This document shows, piece after piece, positions 1-8,788 of a stretch of DNA of 64,000 bases; the first letter of the stretch is position 1; each line of letters begins with the position of its first letter. Under the pieces are notes generated by a model, which worked only from the letters and a program-made list of their open reading frames with translations, had not been told where the DNA came from and did not search any database. The stretch is taken from contig VGVV01000003.1 in assembly GCA_016873895.1 (NCBI GenBank), positions 62,001-126,000 on the forward strand. The letters run 5' to 3'. The stretch is from Ignavibacteria bacterium (lineage in GTDB: Bacteria > Bacteroidota > Ignavibacteria > Kapaibacteriales > Kapaibacteriaceae). The translations under genes were made by a program, and so were the position numbers.

Positions 1-852
1 GATTTCTCGGTGTTTAAGGAAGTTGTTGCAGACGGTGGCACGATCATGGCGCTCAACGCAAGTGGATGTGCGGCGTTTTCTCGTAAAGCGATAGACGAGC
101 TTACAGAGCATGCCAAGAAGTATGGTGCAAAGGGGCTCCCATGGCTAAAGCTGCAGTCTGGTGAAGTATCTGGTTCACTCGCGAAGACTATTTCTCCTGA
201 GCAAGCCGGAAACTTGTTGGCAGCTGTGCATGCAGCAGATGGCGATCTTGTCCTCTTTATTCCGGGCGTTTGGGAACGTGCCTGCACCATTGCTGGGGCG
301 CTGCGATCGGAAATTGCTAAGCGGACGGGGATTCTTGAGTCGCTCAAGGATACGTTTGCTTTTCATTGGGTTACAGAATTCCCATTGTTAGAGTTTAGCG
401 AAGAAGAACATCGCTGGATTGCTCGTCATCATCCGTTTACATCGCCCCTTGCTGAAGATGTGGGGCTGCTAGGCACAAATCCCACAAACGCGCGCGCTCT
501 AGCCCATGATTTGGTCATTAACGGATACGAGGTCGCCGGTGGATCTGTTCGTATCCACACCAATTCTGTGCAACGACAGATGTTTGACTTGTTAGGTTTT
601 TCGCGCGAAGACGCAGAGGCCAAGTTTGGTTTCTTGTTGGATGCACTCAAGTACGGCGCACCGCCACATGGTGGGATTGCGTTTGGATTTGACCGATTGG
701 CTATGCTCTTGAGTGGAACCGACAACATCCGCGATGTGATTGCCTTCCCAAAAACCACCTCTGGCCTTTCGTTGATGGATGGTTGCCCATCGGAAGTAGA
801 CACACATCAGCTGCGTGATCTTGGAATTTCACGTATCAGCGAGGCTGGATAA
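1..852 (+). CDS. aspS: Aspartyl-tRNA synthetase, C-terminal part (cut by window start)
   Basis: This enzyme charges tRNA-Asp with aspartate in the cytoplasm (class II synthetase). The reading frame is open from base 1, so the N-terminal OB-fold and motifs 1 and 2 lie outside the window. The first ~115 residues look like the GAD insertion domain of bacterial AspRS (for example [12 protein letters not shown]). After it come the family signature ARHHPFTSP and the class II motif 3 [13 protein letters not shown] near bases 670-708, which contains the ATP-binding Arg. The C-terminal DVIAFPKT stretch is also typical. The stop codon TAA lies just upstream of the next gene's ATG (854), which suggests co-transcription. 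Whether the enzyme also charges tRNA-Asn cannot be judged from this fragment. Confidence 0.96.
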   Translation, partial: DFSVFKEVVADGGTIMALNASGCAAFSRKAIDELTEHAKKYGAKGLPWLKLQSGEVSGSLAKTISPEQAGNLLAAVHAADGDLVLFIPGVWERACTIAGALRSEIAKRTGILESLKDTFAFHWVTEFPLLEFSEEEHRWIARHHPFTSPLAEDVGLLGTNPTNARALAHDLVINGYEVAGGSVRIHTNSVQRQMFDLLGFSREDAEAKFGFLLDALKYGAPPHGGIAFGFDRLAMLLSGTDNIRDVIAFPKTTSGLSLMDGCPSEVDTHQLRDLGISRISEAG

Positions 853-853
853 C

Positions 854-1714
854 ATGATGCCTATTGCACGGACGATAGTCTTGTTTGTTCTGGCATGTGG
901 TTCTAGTGCGTGTATGGCACAACAGTCACCGAGTAACGTCACGCGTACTGCCTTCGATACAATCATGAAGTCAGCAGTCGATTCTCAGTGGAAGTCTATG
1001 CCAATTGGGAGTATCGTGATCAACGTAGCCAAGCAGCTCATAGGCAAACCATACGTAGGCGGTACGCTGGAGACACCAGGAAATGAAATCTGCACGGTTA
1101 ATCTTGAAGGTCTTGATTGCGTTACACTGTTTGAATCTTCGCTAAACATTGCAAGAATTATTCAGCAGGGCAAGGACTCTCTGCAGGATCTTGTTGCTGC
1201 CGTTACGTACACGCGATACCGAGACGGGGCACTCACCGACTACACAAGCCGACTGCACTACACATCTGAATGGATTGACAATAACGTGAAGAAGGGCGTA
1301 GTTGATGATGTTACCGCATCTCTGGGTGGTAAGCCATTCCCCCTGAGTGTTGGCTTTATGTCGCAAAACCCCAAGTACTATCCAGCGCTTGTTGCTAGCC
1401 CGTCAATGGTTGATGTGATGCGCAGCATTGAGCAGCGCGTTAATATGACTAAACGCACGATCATACCGAAGGCTGCTATAGCCGATATCGAAGACAGATT
1501 GCAGGATGGAGACATCGTTGCAATTGCAACATCGAAGAAGGGGCTCGATTACTCGCATACTGGATTAATTGTGAGTGACGGCAAGCGCGCGCATTTTCTA
1601 CATGCATCTTCAGTGAAGAAAAAAGTTGTTCTAGACGGACCGATCTCAGAGTATCTGATGCGTGGTGAAACAAACCTTGGTATCACGATTCTGCGCCCAC
1701 TACCAGCGAAGTGA
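854..1714 (+). CDS. DUF1460 family secreted hydrolase (NlpC/P60-like fold)
   Basis: This is a predicted exported cysteine hydrolase of the DUF1460 group, whose characterised members are cell-wall amidases or peptidases. The N-terminus has a basic start, a hydrophobic stretch (IVLFVLACGSSACMA) and a likely cleavage site near AQQ, so the protein should be periplasmic or outer-membrane attached. The motif GLDCVTLFE carries the presumed nucleophilic Cys, and DYSHTGLIV carries the presumed His. I chose ATG 854 because it directly precedes the signal peptide. An upstream in-frame start at 815 would overlap aspS and bury the signal sequence. The 3' end overlaps the convergent lipoate-ligase gene by 32 bp. 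The substrate is unknown; peptidoglycan peptide cleavage is inferred from the family. Confidence 0.8.
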   Translation: MMPIARTIVLFVLACGSSACMAQQSPSNVTRTAFDTIMKSAVDSQWKSMPIGSIVINVAKQLIGKPYVGGTLETPGNEICTVNLEGLDCVTLFESSLNIARIIQQGKDSLQDLVAAVTYTRYRDGALTDYTSRLHYTSEWIDNNVKKGVVDDVTASLGGKPFPLSVGFMSQNPKYYPALVASPSMVDVMRSIEQRVNMTKRTIIPKAAIADIEDRLQDGDIVAIATSKKGLDYSHTGLIVSDGKRAHFLHASSVKKKVVLDGPISEYLMRGETNLGITILRPLPAK

Positions 1715-2441
1715 TCTCTGCGAGTGTGTCGCACAGAGTGTCCTTGTGACGAGCCGCCGCAGAGAGTACGTCGTCGATAGTAACGTCTCTGTTCGCAGCC
1801 TGCGAAAGAGTGGCACTGGCATTGCCCAATGCAGATTGCACGCGATCAGCTTCGTCGGATGTCTGTGTTAGTATCTTGGCTAGCTGTTCATGCCCTGCAC
1901 CACATAAAATCGAGCCGTGCTGCAAGAGTACGTCATCCATAACGCGCTGGGCTGAACCCACAACCTTCTTGTTGGACCATAAGATCTCACTTTTTGCATG
2001 ACTCGAAAAGCATGCTTGGCCCAGAGACTGGTTAGCATTATAATGTGTACGCAGGTCCATTGTAAGGGATGCATGCACAAGATCCCGAGCAAGTGAAGAG
2101 AGTATGCCATACAGCATATCGTGTATTGCCCCATAGACAAGCTGGGCTTTGCTCGCATCTGGCAAAGGCATACATACGCAGTACGTAACTTCGTTAGCAT
2201 GCAATACGGCCCGTCCGCCAGTGGGGCGATGGACAACATCGAAGTGCAAGCGCTTGAGTTCACGCTGATTTAGGCGCTCGCGATCCTGGTGCTTGCCCAG
2301 AGAAACGCACCATGGTTGCCATGAGTAGAACCGCAGTCCGGCCAGTAGATCGCCACTGCGCACTTCTTCGTGAAGGGCAAGATCTAGAAGCATGTTCTGC
2401 TGGCCTGTTTCAGGGCCGTCTATTGTAACCCTCTGTTTCAT
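1683..2441 (-). CDS. Lipoate-protein ligase A / octanoyltransferase family protein
   Basis: A member of the BPL/LPL catalytic family, which attaches lipoate or octanoate to lysines of dehydrogenase and glycine-cleavage carrier domains. The signature RPTGGRAVLH is at residues 72-81, and a second lipoyl-site segment, NKKVVGSAQR, contains the Lys that contacts the acyl adenylate. At 252 aa it lacks the ~90-residue accessory C-terminal domain of E. coli LplA, so it could be a LipM-type octanoyltransferase or a ligase with a separate accessory partner. The start ATG overlaps the tyrS stop by 4 bp, indicating translational coupling in a smpB-tyrS-lplA operon. The 3' end overlaps the DUF1460 gene on the other strand. 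The exact reaction is not decided by sequence alone. Confidence 0.85.
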   Translation of the reverse strand: MKQRVTIDGPETGQQNMLLDLALHEEVRSGDLLAGLRFYSWQPWCVSLGKHQDRERLNQRELKRLHFDVVHRPTGGRAVLHANEVTYCVCMPLPDASKAQLVYGAIHDMLYGILSSLARDLVHASLTMDLRTHYNANQSLGQACFSSHAKSEILWSNKKVVGSAQRVMDDVLLQHGSILCGAGHEQLAKILTQTSDEADRVQSALGNASATLSQAANRDVTIDDVLSAAARHKDTLCDTLAEITSLVVGAES

Positions 2442-3646
2442 GCCCCCTGAATGCGCAGGAAGCGTAACTTCCCAACACGCAGTACATGCTGTTTCGAGAG
2501 GTCTACCACGGCGTATGCGTCACTGATCTTGGAGGCATCTATAGAAACACCGCCTTGCGTTACAAGACGACGTGCCTCGCTTTTAGAACTCGCCATATTG
2601 GTGTCTACAAGCAGCGTGAGAATGTCAATACTGCCATATGGTAGAGTCTTTTCCTCGATGATGTCGGGTAAATCCTTTTTCACAAAGACTCTCTCAAACT
2701 CTGCAACCGCCTCATCTGCTGCTTCTGCACCGTGATACACGGCAACGATCTGCTTGGCAACTTGAATTTTTGCTATGCGTGGATGCAGTGACCCGTCTGC
2801 TAGCCCCTTACCCATGGCGTCAACCTCGTGCTGAGGCGCGAAACATGCATACTTGAGATAGCGGGGAATGAGGCTGTCAGGAATAGACATTGTCTTTCCA
2901 AACATATCCTTTGCACTGTCAGTTAGTCCAATGTAGTTGTCGAGAGACTTGCTCATTTTCTCAACACCGTCTGTTCCCTCGAGAATTGGCATGGTAAGGA
3001 TACACTGCGGTTCTGCTCCAGCACCACGCATGATCTCGCGTCCGGCCAATAGGTTGAATTTTTGATCGGTACCCCCAATCTCGATATCAGCTTTTATGGC
3101 AACTGAGTCGTAGGCTTGAATCAGGGGATAGAGAAATTCATGCAACGATATGGGCTCTCCGCCCGTATAGCGCTTGGTAAAATCATCGCGCTCTAACAGT
3201 TGCGCAACGGTGTACTGGGATGTCAAACGAATGACATCACGAAAAGTGAGTAAATCCAACCAACTCGAGTTGTAGAGCACCTCTGTCTTGTCCATATCTA
3301 AAATCTTAGCAGCCTGCATCACGTACGTCGCGCCATTGTGGCGTGTTTCCTCAATGGTAAGTGCAGGGCGTGTTTTCGACTTTCCAGTTGGATCCCCGAT
3401 GGTGGCGGTAAAGTCTCCTATGATCAGCACAACTAGGTGTCCGAGCTCTTGAAACTGACGAAGCTTCTGGAGCACTACAGCATGTCCGATGTGAATATCT
3501 GGCCGGCTTGGATCGAGCCCCAGCTTTATGCGCAGCGGTGAATTGTTCTTGATGCTTCGCTCGAGCTTTGTAATCACGTCGTCCTCCGGAAGGAGGTCTA
3601 CAACGTGTTCCTTAATGACCGCAAGTTGTTCTGCTAGAGGTTTCAT
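2438..3646 (-). CDS. tyrS: Tyrosyl-tRNA synthetase
   Basis: Class I synthetase that charges tRNA-Tyr. The ATP-binding HIGH motif is intact at residues 52-55 (IHIGHAVVL), and the second signature KMSKSLDNYIGL is present near residue 230. The C-terminus (MASSKSEARRLVTQGGVSID) is an S4 RNA-binding domain that holds the tRNA. The 402-aa length and the N-terminal order match the bacterial TyrZ-like branch. It sits 17 bp downstream of smpB and overlaps the lipoate-ligase start by 4 bp. No own promoter is evident, so it is probably co-transcribed with smpB. Confidence 0.97.
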   Translation of the reverse strand: MKPLAEQLAVIKEHVVDLLPEDDVITKLERSIKNNSPLRIKLGLDPSRPDIHIGHAVVLQKLRQFQELGHLVVLIIGDFTATIGDPTGKSKTRPALTIEETRHNGATYVMQAAKILDMDKTEVLYNSSWLDLLTFRDVIRLTSQYTVAQLLERDDFTKRYTGGEPISLHEFLYPLIQAYDSVAIKADIEIGGTDQKFNLLAGREIMRGAGAEPQCILTMPILEGTDGVEKMSKSLDNYIGLTDSAKDMFGKTMSIPDSLIPRYLKYACFAPQHEVDAMGKGLADGSLHPRIAKIQVAKQIVAVYHGAEAADEAVAEFERVFVKKDLPDIIEEKTLPYGSIDILTLLVDTNMASSKSEARRLVTQGGVSIDASKISDAYAVVDLSKQHVLRVGKLRFLRIQGA

Positions 3647-3663
3647 AATCTACTGGCTCTCAA

Positions 3664-4143
3664 TCAATGATCGTCGTCGCTGGTACGACGTTGCAAATCT
3701 CGCTTAATCTCGCGTTCCTTGGTACTTGCGCGTTTATCATAGAGCTTTTTACCTCTCATAAGTCCAAGCTCTACCTTCACGTACGGACCCGAAAAGTATA
3801 CCGACAACGGTATAACTGTAAGGCCCTTTTCTTCTATCCCTTCACGAAGCTTTCGCAGCTCATGAGCCTGCAATAAAAGTTTACGTTTGCGAAGGGGCTC
3901 ATGGTTCTCTCTATTGCCAAAATCATACGGTGCAATGTGCAGGCCTAACAGCCAAAGTTCGTCTGTCTGCCGTGAAGAGAACATGGCGTACGTATCGGCT
4001 AGGCTTACCTTGCCTGCGCGTAGAGATTTTACCTCTGTACCAACAAGCACAATTCCTGCCTCAAAACGCTGCAATACTTCGTATTCGTGCAGTGCTTTGC
4101 GGTTGGTTATAATGACGCGTATGGTACGTTCGGATTCTGGCAT
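3664..4143 (-). CDS. smpB: SsrA-binding protein SmpB
   Basis: SmpB binds tmRNA and delivers it to stalled ribosomes for trans-translation. The core matches the family: TNRKALHEYEVLQRFEAGIVL and GTEVKSLRAGKVSL, then a central barrel and a basic tail (KKLYDKRASTKEREIKRDLQR) that folds in the decoding centre. I chose ATG 4143 because it gives the usual length (159 aa). The frame stays open upstream, but that extension is antisense to nothing functional and runs through tRNA-Ser DNA. The start codon is unusual: it lies only 2 nt after the U-tract of the terminator that follows tRNA-Ser, with no Shine-Dalgarno sequence. Expression may depend on read-through or on a leaderless start. Confidence 0.95.
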   Translation of the reverse strand: MPESERTIRVIITNRKALHEYEVLQRFEAGIVLVGTEVKSLRAGKVSLADTYAMFSSRQTDELWLLGLHIAPYDFGNRENHEPLRKRKLLLQAHELRKLREGIEEKGLTVIPLSVYFSGPYVKVELGLMRGKKLYDKRASTKEREIKRDLQRRTSDDDH

Positions 4144-4145
4144 AA

Positions 4146-4180
4146 CAAAAAAAGCCCCACGCTTAGTCGCAGGGGCCTTT
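4146..4180 (-). terminator. Intrinsic terminator after tRNA-Ser, abutting smpB
   Basis: On the minus strand a GC stem (GGCCCC paired with GGGGC, flanked by AAA and TTT) is followed by seven T. It lies 5-39 nt beyond the tRNA-Ser 3' end. The T-tract stops 2 nt before the smpB ATG, so the terminator separates the tRNA from smpB in an unusually tight arrangement. Confidence 0.75.
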
Positions 4181-4184
4181 GCAG

Positions 4185-4275
4185 CGGAGAGGGAGGGATT
4201 CGAACCCTCGGTAGCGGTTAGTACCACTACGACGGTTTAGCAAACCGTTGCCTTCAGCCACTCGGCCACCTCTCC
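4185..4275 (-). tRNA. tRNA-Ser (anticodon GCT)
   Basis: The full class II cloverleaf folds by eye. It has a 7-bp acceptor stem (GGAGAGG with CCTCTCC, discriminator G), D arm GCCGAGTGGCTGAAGGC, anticodon stem ACGGT/ACCGT around the loop TTGCTAA (anticodon GCT, reading AGC/AGU), a long variable arm of about 20 nt as expected for serine, and T arm GAGGG-TTCGAAT-CCCTC. The 3' CCA is not encoded. A TATCTTTG promoter element lies 10 bp upstream and a terminator directly downstream, so it is probably a one-gene transcript. Confidence 0.97.
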
Positions 4276-4285
4276 TGACAGTTGG

Positions 4286-4315
4286 CAAAGATACAACGTG
4301 AAATCAATTCGACAA
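4286..4315 (-). promoter_or_regulatory. Promoter of tRNA-Ser (Bacteroidetes type)
   Basis: On the minus strand, TTG (4315-4313) is followed after 19 bp by TATCTTTG (4293-4286), matching the Bacteroidetes -33/-7 pattern TTTG...TAnnTTTG. Transcription would start a few bases before the mature tRNA 5' end at 4275. The -33 TTG lies in a perfect 10-bp palindrome GACAATTGTC (4311-4320) that may also serve the divergent mutS promoter. Confidence 0.65.
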
Positions 4316-4342
4316 TTGTCGGGCCTTGCATGGTTATTTTTG
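4316..4342 (+). promoter_or_regulatory. Putative mutS promoter, leaderless type
   Basis: The -7-like element TATTTTTG is at 4335-4342, with a TTG 16 bp upstream (4316-4318) inside the palindrome GACAATTGTC. The GTG start of mutS is only 4 nt after the element, which predicts an mRNA that begins at or next to the start codon. Confidence 0.5.
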
Positions 4343-4346
4343 CAGA

Positions 4347-6941
4347 GTGAAATCGTCTACCGAAACGCCGCTTATGCGGCAATACAATCAGATCAAAGAG
4401 CGCCATGCCGATACAATTCTCCTGTTTCGGCTAGGAGATTTCTACGAGACGTTTGGTCAAGATGCCGTAATCACCGCTAAGGCCTGTGGCATAACGCTTA
4501 CAAAGCGCAACAACGGGGCAGCTGGAGAGATGCCGCTTGCAGGTTTTCCACATCATCAGCTCGATAACTATCTGCCGAAACTTGTTGCAGCCGGGCACCG
4601 TGTAGCGGTTTGCGAACAGTTGGAGGATCCAAAGCTGGCAAAGGGGATTGTAAAGCGCGATGTTGTGGAGGTCGTTACCCCTGGCGTTGTTCTCTACGAT
4701 AAACTTCTCGACAGTCGCAGGAACACCTACTTGGCCTGTCTTGTAGCGCCCAAGAGCAAAGGTGGGCATTGGGGTGTTGCAGTTGCAGACATTTCTACGG
4801 GCTCGTTTACAGCAGGCGAAGTGCCAGACCACTCTGTCTTGTCTGTTGTAGATGCGTTCTCACCGGCCGAGATGATCATTAACAAAGACCAGCGTCAGCA
4901 ATGCGAGCCAGTTGCGCTTCAGTGCTCGTCAAAACCCTCGATAACACGACTGGATGCCTGGCACTTCAATCGAGATTCCGCCGATGAGCAACTGAATCGT
5001 CACTTTGGCACATCTTCTCTCAAAGGGTTTGGTCTGCAAGATGCTCAGTTAGGCATCGTTGCAGCCGGTGTGGTGTTGAATTATGTTTCTGATTCACAGA
5101 AGAGTGCATTGTCACAAATTCAATCGTTGCGTCAACTACGACACGACGATGTAATGATTCTTGATGCGTCAACGCGTCGAAACCTGCAGATTCAAGCACA
5201 AGATTCCAATGCTTCGGGTGCACTGATTGAATTGTTAGACTCAACAATGAGTCCAATGGGTGCCCGGCTACTGCGTTGGTGGATGCAAACACCGCTCAAA
5301 GATCTTCAGCGCATTACACAGCGCCTCGTGGTAGTTCGCACGCTTGTTGTGCATCATCAACATCTGCGTGAGCTCAGGGAAACTCTTGGGCGAATCGGAG
5401 ACCTTGAGAGACTGCTCACGAAAATTGTAACCGATAGAGCAACTGCCCGCGAAGTTGGTACATTTCGCTCTGGCATCATGGTGCTTCCTTCAGTGCACGA
5501 TAGTTGCGCCGGCATCGATGTGCTCGAGGTTGCCAAGATTCTCACTGGAATTCAGCTACATAGTGAGCTTGCCGAGTCTATCAATACAGCGTTAGTTGAT
5601 GAGCCCCCGGTTACCATCGGCACCGGTGCTATGTTCCGCATGGGATATGATGCCATTCTCGATGAGGCCGCAAAGGCATTGCACCACGGCAGAGAGTGGA
5701 TTACAGAGTATCAACAACGGTTGCGTGATGAGACTGGAATACCTAATCTCAAAATTGGGTACACAGGAGTGTTCGGTTACTATATCGAGGTGAGTAATGC
5801 CCAAAAGGGCAAAGTGCCCGAGTGGTTTGACAGACGCCAAACACTAGCCAACGCAGAGCGGTACACCACGCAGGAGCTGAAGGAGTTGGAGCAGAAATTA
5901 CTTTCTGCTCAAGATTTGGTAACGCAACGAGAGACTCAGCTATTACACGAGTTACGTGAGAGTGTAGCTCTTGATTGTGAGCAACTACAGAAAACACTCC
6001 ATAACGTTGCCATCATCGACGCTCTTGGGTCGTTTGCACATGCTGCGCATACATTGCACTACACCGAACCACAGATACACGAGGGTACGGAACTTGTGAT
6101 CTGCGATGCACGCCATTCTGTAATCGAGAGAATATTGCCACCCGGTATAACATACGTACCCAACTCGATCAGCATCGATACGAGTACGTCGCAAGTGCAC
6201 ATTATCACAGGTCCCAACATGTCTGGTAAATCGAGCTTCTTGCGACAAGTGGGCATTTGTGTGTATCTGGCACATGTTGGAGCGTTTGTACCTGCGGCAA
6301 GCGCTTCCATCCCTCTTACGGACCGCATATTTACGCGCGTTGGTGCGCAGGATAATCTGCTGGCTGGTGAGAGCACCTTTCTAGTTGAAATGCAGGAGGC
6401 AGCCAACATCGTCAACAATGCAACGAGGCAAAGTCTTATTCTTCTGGACGAGGTTGGTCGCGGTACAGCTACGTATGATGGAATATCGATTGCATGGGCT
6501 ATAGCAGAGTATCTCCACGATTGTGTAGGTGCTAAAACGATATTCGCTACGCATTATCATGAGCTTACTGAGCTCTCTGAACAGTGTAGTCGTGTTACAA
6601 ACTATCAGGTTGAGGTTCAGGAAGTAGAAAATGACATTCTGTTTACCCACAGAGTTGTTCCTGGCCACTCCAATCACTCATTCGGGATTCATGTTGCCAA
6701 AATGGCTGGTATGCCGCCGCTTGTCCTGGCGAATGCACGGTCGGTGTTAGCATCAATGGAGAGTGCTGATACAAAAGAACCGAAACAACGTTCAATCCAG
6801 ATGCAGGCCGGTCACGTATCCTTATTCGAACTGCGTGAAGACAGAATCCGAAAGATTATTTCGGAATTAGACATCGACAACATGACGCCAATCCAGGCAA
6901 TGCAGACGCTTGCCGAACTACGAAAGATGACAGATGAATGA
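4347..6941 (+). CDS. mutS: DNA mismatch repair protein MutS
   Basis: MutS recognises mismatches and recruits MutL. Near the N-terminus GDFYETF holds the Phe-x-Glu motif that wedges into mismatched DNA. The connector and lever domains follow, then the ATPase: Walker A GPNMSGKSS, Walker B LILLDEVGRGT and the FATHYHEL segment. The length (~864 aa) is normal. I chose GTG 4347 because it retains the conserved TPLMRQY lead-in and follows a -7 element by 4 nt. TTG 4326 and ATG 4374 are alternatives, and the latter would remove conserved residues. The end overlaps hslO by 8 bp, so the two repair/stress genes are translationally coupled. Divergent from tRNA-Ser. Confidence 0.97.
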   Translation: MKSSTETPLMRQYNQIKERHADTILLFRLGDFYETFGQDAVITAKACGITLTKRNNGAAGEMPLAGFPHHQLDNYLPKLVAAGHRVAVCEQLEDPKLAKGIVKRDVVEVVTPGVVLYDKLLDSRRNTYLACLVAPKSKGGHWGVAVADISTGSFTAGEVPDHSVLSVVDAFSPAEMIINKDQRQQCEPVALQCSSKPSITRLDAWHFNRDSADEQLNRHFGTSSLKGFGLQDAQLGIVAAGVVLNYVSDSQKSALSQIQSLRQLRHDDVMILDASTRRNLQIQAQDSNASGALIELLDSTMSPMGARLLRWWMQTPLKDLQRITQRLVVVRTLVVHHQHLRELRETLGRIGDLERLLTKIVTDRATAREVGTFRSGIMVLPSVHDSCAGIDVLEVAKILTGIQLHSELAESINTALVDEPPVTIGTGAMFRMGYDAILDEAAKALHHGREWITEYQQRLRDETGIPNLKIGYTGVFGYYIEVSNAQKGKVPEWFDRRQTLANAERYTTQELKELEQKLLSAQDLVTQRETQLLHELRESVALDCEQLQKTLHNVAIIDALGSFAHAAHTLHYTEPQIHEGTELVICDARHSVIERILPPGITYVPNSISIDTSTSQVHIITGPNMSGKSSFLRQVGICVYLAHVGAFVPAASASIPLTDRIFTRVGAQDNLLAGESTFLVEMQEAANIVNNATRQSLILLDEVGRGTATYDGISIAWAIAEYLHDCVGAKTIFATHYHELTELSEQCSRVTNYQVEVQEVENDILFTHRVVPGHSNHSFGIHVAKMAGMPPLVLANARSVLASMESADTKEPKQRSIQMQAGHVSLFELREDRIRKIISELDIDNMTPIQAMQTLAELRKMTDE

Positions 6942-7827
6942 TGAAGTAAAGAAGCTTTGGTCCCAACGTGATAGGGTCACGAGGGCCATGACTAAGGATG
7001 GAATGTTCAGAGCTGCTCTGATTCACAACCCAACTGCGGTTCGCACTGCTCAGCATAAGCATGGGCTGGATCCTGTAGGCTCGTTAATGCTGGCACGAAT
7101 GATCACCGGTGCAAGTCTCTTGGCGTCATATCTCAAGGGCGAGGAACGCGTTATTCTCACTGCAGAGGGTGATGGCTTGCTTCGTACGGTGTGCGCCGAG
7201 GCGATGCAGATTGGCGAAACACGTGGATATATCACTGTAAACCCCGATCCTACCGCCGATCGAGATACACCACTGGGTAAGGGGCTTCTTAGAGTTCAAC
7301 GTGTTGTCTACGGAGAATACGAGCCCGTTACGGGAATTGTGGAGCTACGAAGAGGAGATATAACAACAGATCTTAGCTACTATCTAACGCAGTCGGAGCA
7401 GATACCTTCGGCGTTTGTTATCGACGTTGCGTATGATGAGAACGACAGTATTCGGCAATGTGTTGGGCTGCTCGTGCAGGCAATGCCTGGTGCCAGAGAC
7501 GTCGACATCTTCAAGGTATATGATGCCGTTGATTATTTGGGACGAATGACAGAGTACACCGACAACGGTTATACTCCGGAGCAGATTCTACGCCAAATCA
7601 TGCCATCCGACATTGATATCGTTGCCAGTGCTCCAGTTGACTTCTTTTGCAGATGTTCAAAGGATAGATACAAGTCTGCTCTGCTAACGCTTGGCCTTGA
7701 CGAGATAGTCGGTATGCAGCACGATAACCATCGTGAAATGGTCTGCCAGTACTGCTCAGAGAAATACATCTTAACTGATGAAGATTTTGCTCAGATGATT
7801 ACGTCGTTGCGGGTTCAGTCCAACTAG
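6934..7827 (+). CDS. hslO: Redox-regulated chaperone Hsp33
   Basis: Hsp33 is a cytoplasmic holdase switched on by oxidation of a zinc-bound cysteine cluster. The zinc site is complete: CRC (in DFFCRCSKDR) and CQYC about 35 residues later in the C-terminal redox domain. The N-terminal core shows the family's SLMLARMITGASLLASYLKG-type segment and a GYITVNPD stretch. At 297 aa it has the expected length. Its start overlaps the mutS stop by 8 bp. The 3' end overlaps the convergent pta gene by 29 bp, so no terminator separates the two transcripts. Pairing with mutS is consistent with a stress-protection transcript, which is an inference. Confidence 0.96.
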   Translation: MNDEVKKLWSQRDRVTRAMTKDGMFRAALIHNPTAVRTAQHKHGLDPVGSLMLARMITGASLLASYLKGEERVILTAEGDGLLRTVCAEAMQIGETRGYITVNPDPTADRDTPLGKGLLRVQRVVYGEYEPVTGIVELRRGDITTDLSYYLTQSEQIPSAFVIDVAYDENDSIRQCVGLLVQAMPGARDVDIFKVYDAVDYLGRMTEYTDNGYTPEQILRQIMPSDIDIVASAPVDFFCRCSKDRYKSALLTLGLDEIVGMQHDNHREMVCQYCSEKYILTDEDFAQMITSLRVQSN

Positions 7828-8788
7828 GTACTGCTGCCATAAGCGCTGCAATTCGTGCAACGTGAACGATATCATCGGGAATACATCCTCGGGATAAGTC
7901 GCAGTATGGCTTGGCCAAGCCCTGTAGAATTGGACCCAATGCCGTAGCTCCGCCAAGGCGTTCAGCTATCTTGTATGCGCTGTTCCCAGCATTCAGGTCC
8001 GGGAACACGAGAATATTGGCGTTGCCGGCAACAAGAGAGTCGGGAGCCTTTCTTGATGCTACCGATGGTACGATCGCTGCATCAATTTGCAATTCTCCGT
8101 CGGCCTTGATGTTCGGGTGTTTCTTTGAGAATAACGCTGTGGCACTTCGAACCTTGTCTACCAATGGATGCTGTGCGCTGCCGTGTGTTGAAAAACTTAC
8201 GAAAGCTATTCGTGGTTCATCGTTTGTAAGAGCATGCAGGGATGTAACAGATGCATGCGCAATGTCTACTAGCTGATCAACGCTTGGATCAGGGACAACA
8301 CCACAGTCGGAAAACAGGAAATACCTATCAGGCCAGTCCATCAAGAAGTAACTCGACAACGTTTGAACACCAGAGGATAGACCAACTGTCCACAAAGCTG
8401 CACGAATAACATCTGATGTTGTTGAAATAGACCCAGCAACCGCAGCATCGGCTCTCCCGGTGTGTACCATCCAGCCTGCAATAAACAGGGGATTGCTGGA
8501 CAACTCATAGGCCATTGCGTCTGTGAGCCCCTTAGCTGATCTCTTGCTTACAAGAAACTGCTGAACGTTGTGCTGATGGGCTAAGCCATCATCAAACATG
8601 ATCGTCTTTGAGAGAGGACGTCCAATAATTCGCTCTGCAGTATCCCGAGATATCAATGCTGTCAGGAGCAGAGCGCTTTCTTGCGAGAGGGTCTCAAGTG
8701 CGGAAAGGACGCGCTCGTCGTGCGCATCGGCAAACACGAGATGGGCGCGTGATGACTTGACGCGCTGCTCCAGTAGCTCACAAATCAT
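7799..8788 (-). CDS. pta: Phosphate acetyltransferase
   Basis: Converts acetyl-CoA and phosphate to acetyl phosphate, the step before acetate kinase in acetate metabolism. The 329-residue protein is the short PTA/PTB form without the N-terminal DRTGG/AAA extension of E. coli Pta. Recognisable segments are MVHTGRADAAVAGS, the Ser/Thr-rich phosphate loop after it, FSTHGSAQHPLVDKV, DGELQIDAAIVP and the C-terminal NILVFPDLNAGNSAYKIAERLGG (the pattern PDLNxGNxxYK is diagnostic). The start overlaps the upstream lipoprotein gene by 4 bp. It is the last gene of the punA-lipoprotein-pta transcript. No acetate kinase gene is seen in the window. Confidence 0.94.
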   Translation of the reverse strand: MICELLEQRVKSSRAHLVFADAHDERVLSALETLSQESALLLTALISRDTAERIIGRPLSKTIMFDDGLAHQHNVQQFLVSKRSAKGLTDAMAYELSSNPLFIAGWMVHTGRADAAVAGSISTTSDVIRAALWTVGLSSGVQTLSSYFLMDWPDRYFLFSDCGVVPDPSVDQLVDIAHASVTSLHALTNDEPRIAFVSFSTHGSAQHPLVDKVRSATALFSKKHPNIKADGELQIDAAIVPSVASRKAPDSLVAGNANILVFPDLNAGNSAYKIAERLGGATALGPILQGLAKPYCDLSRGCIPDDIVHVARIAALMAAVPSWTEPATT

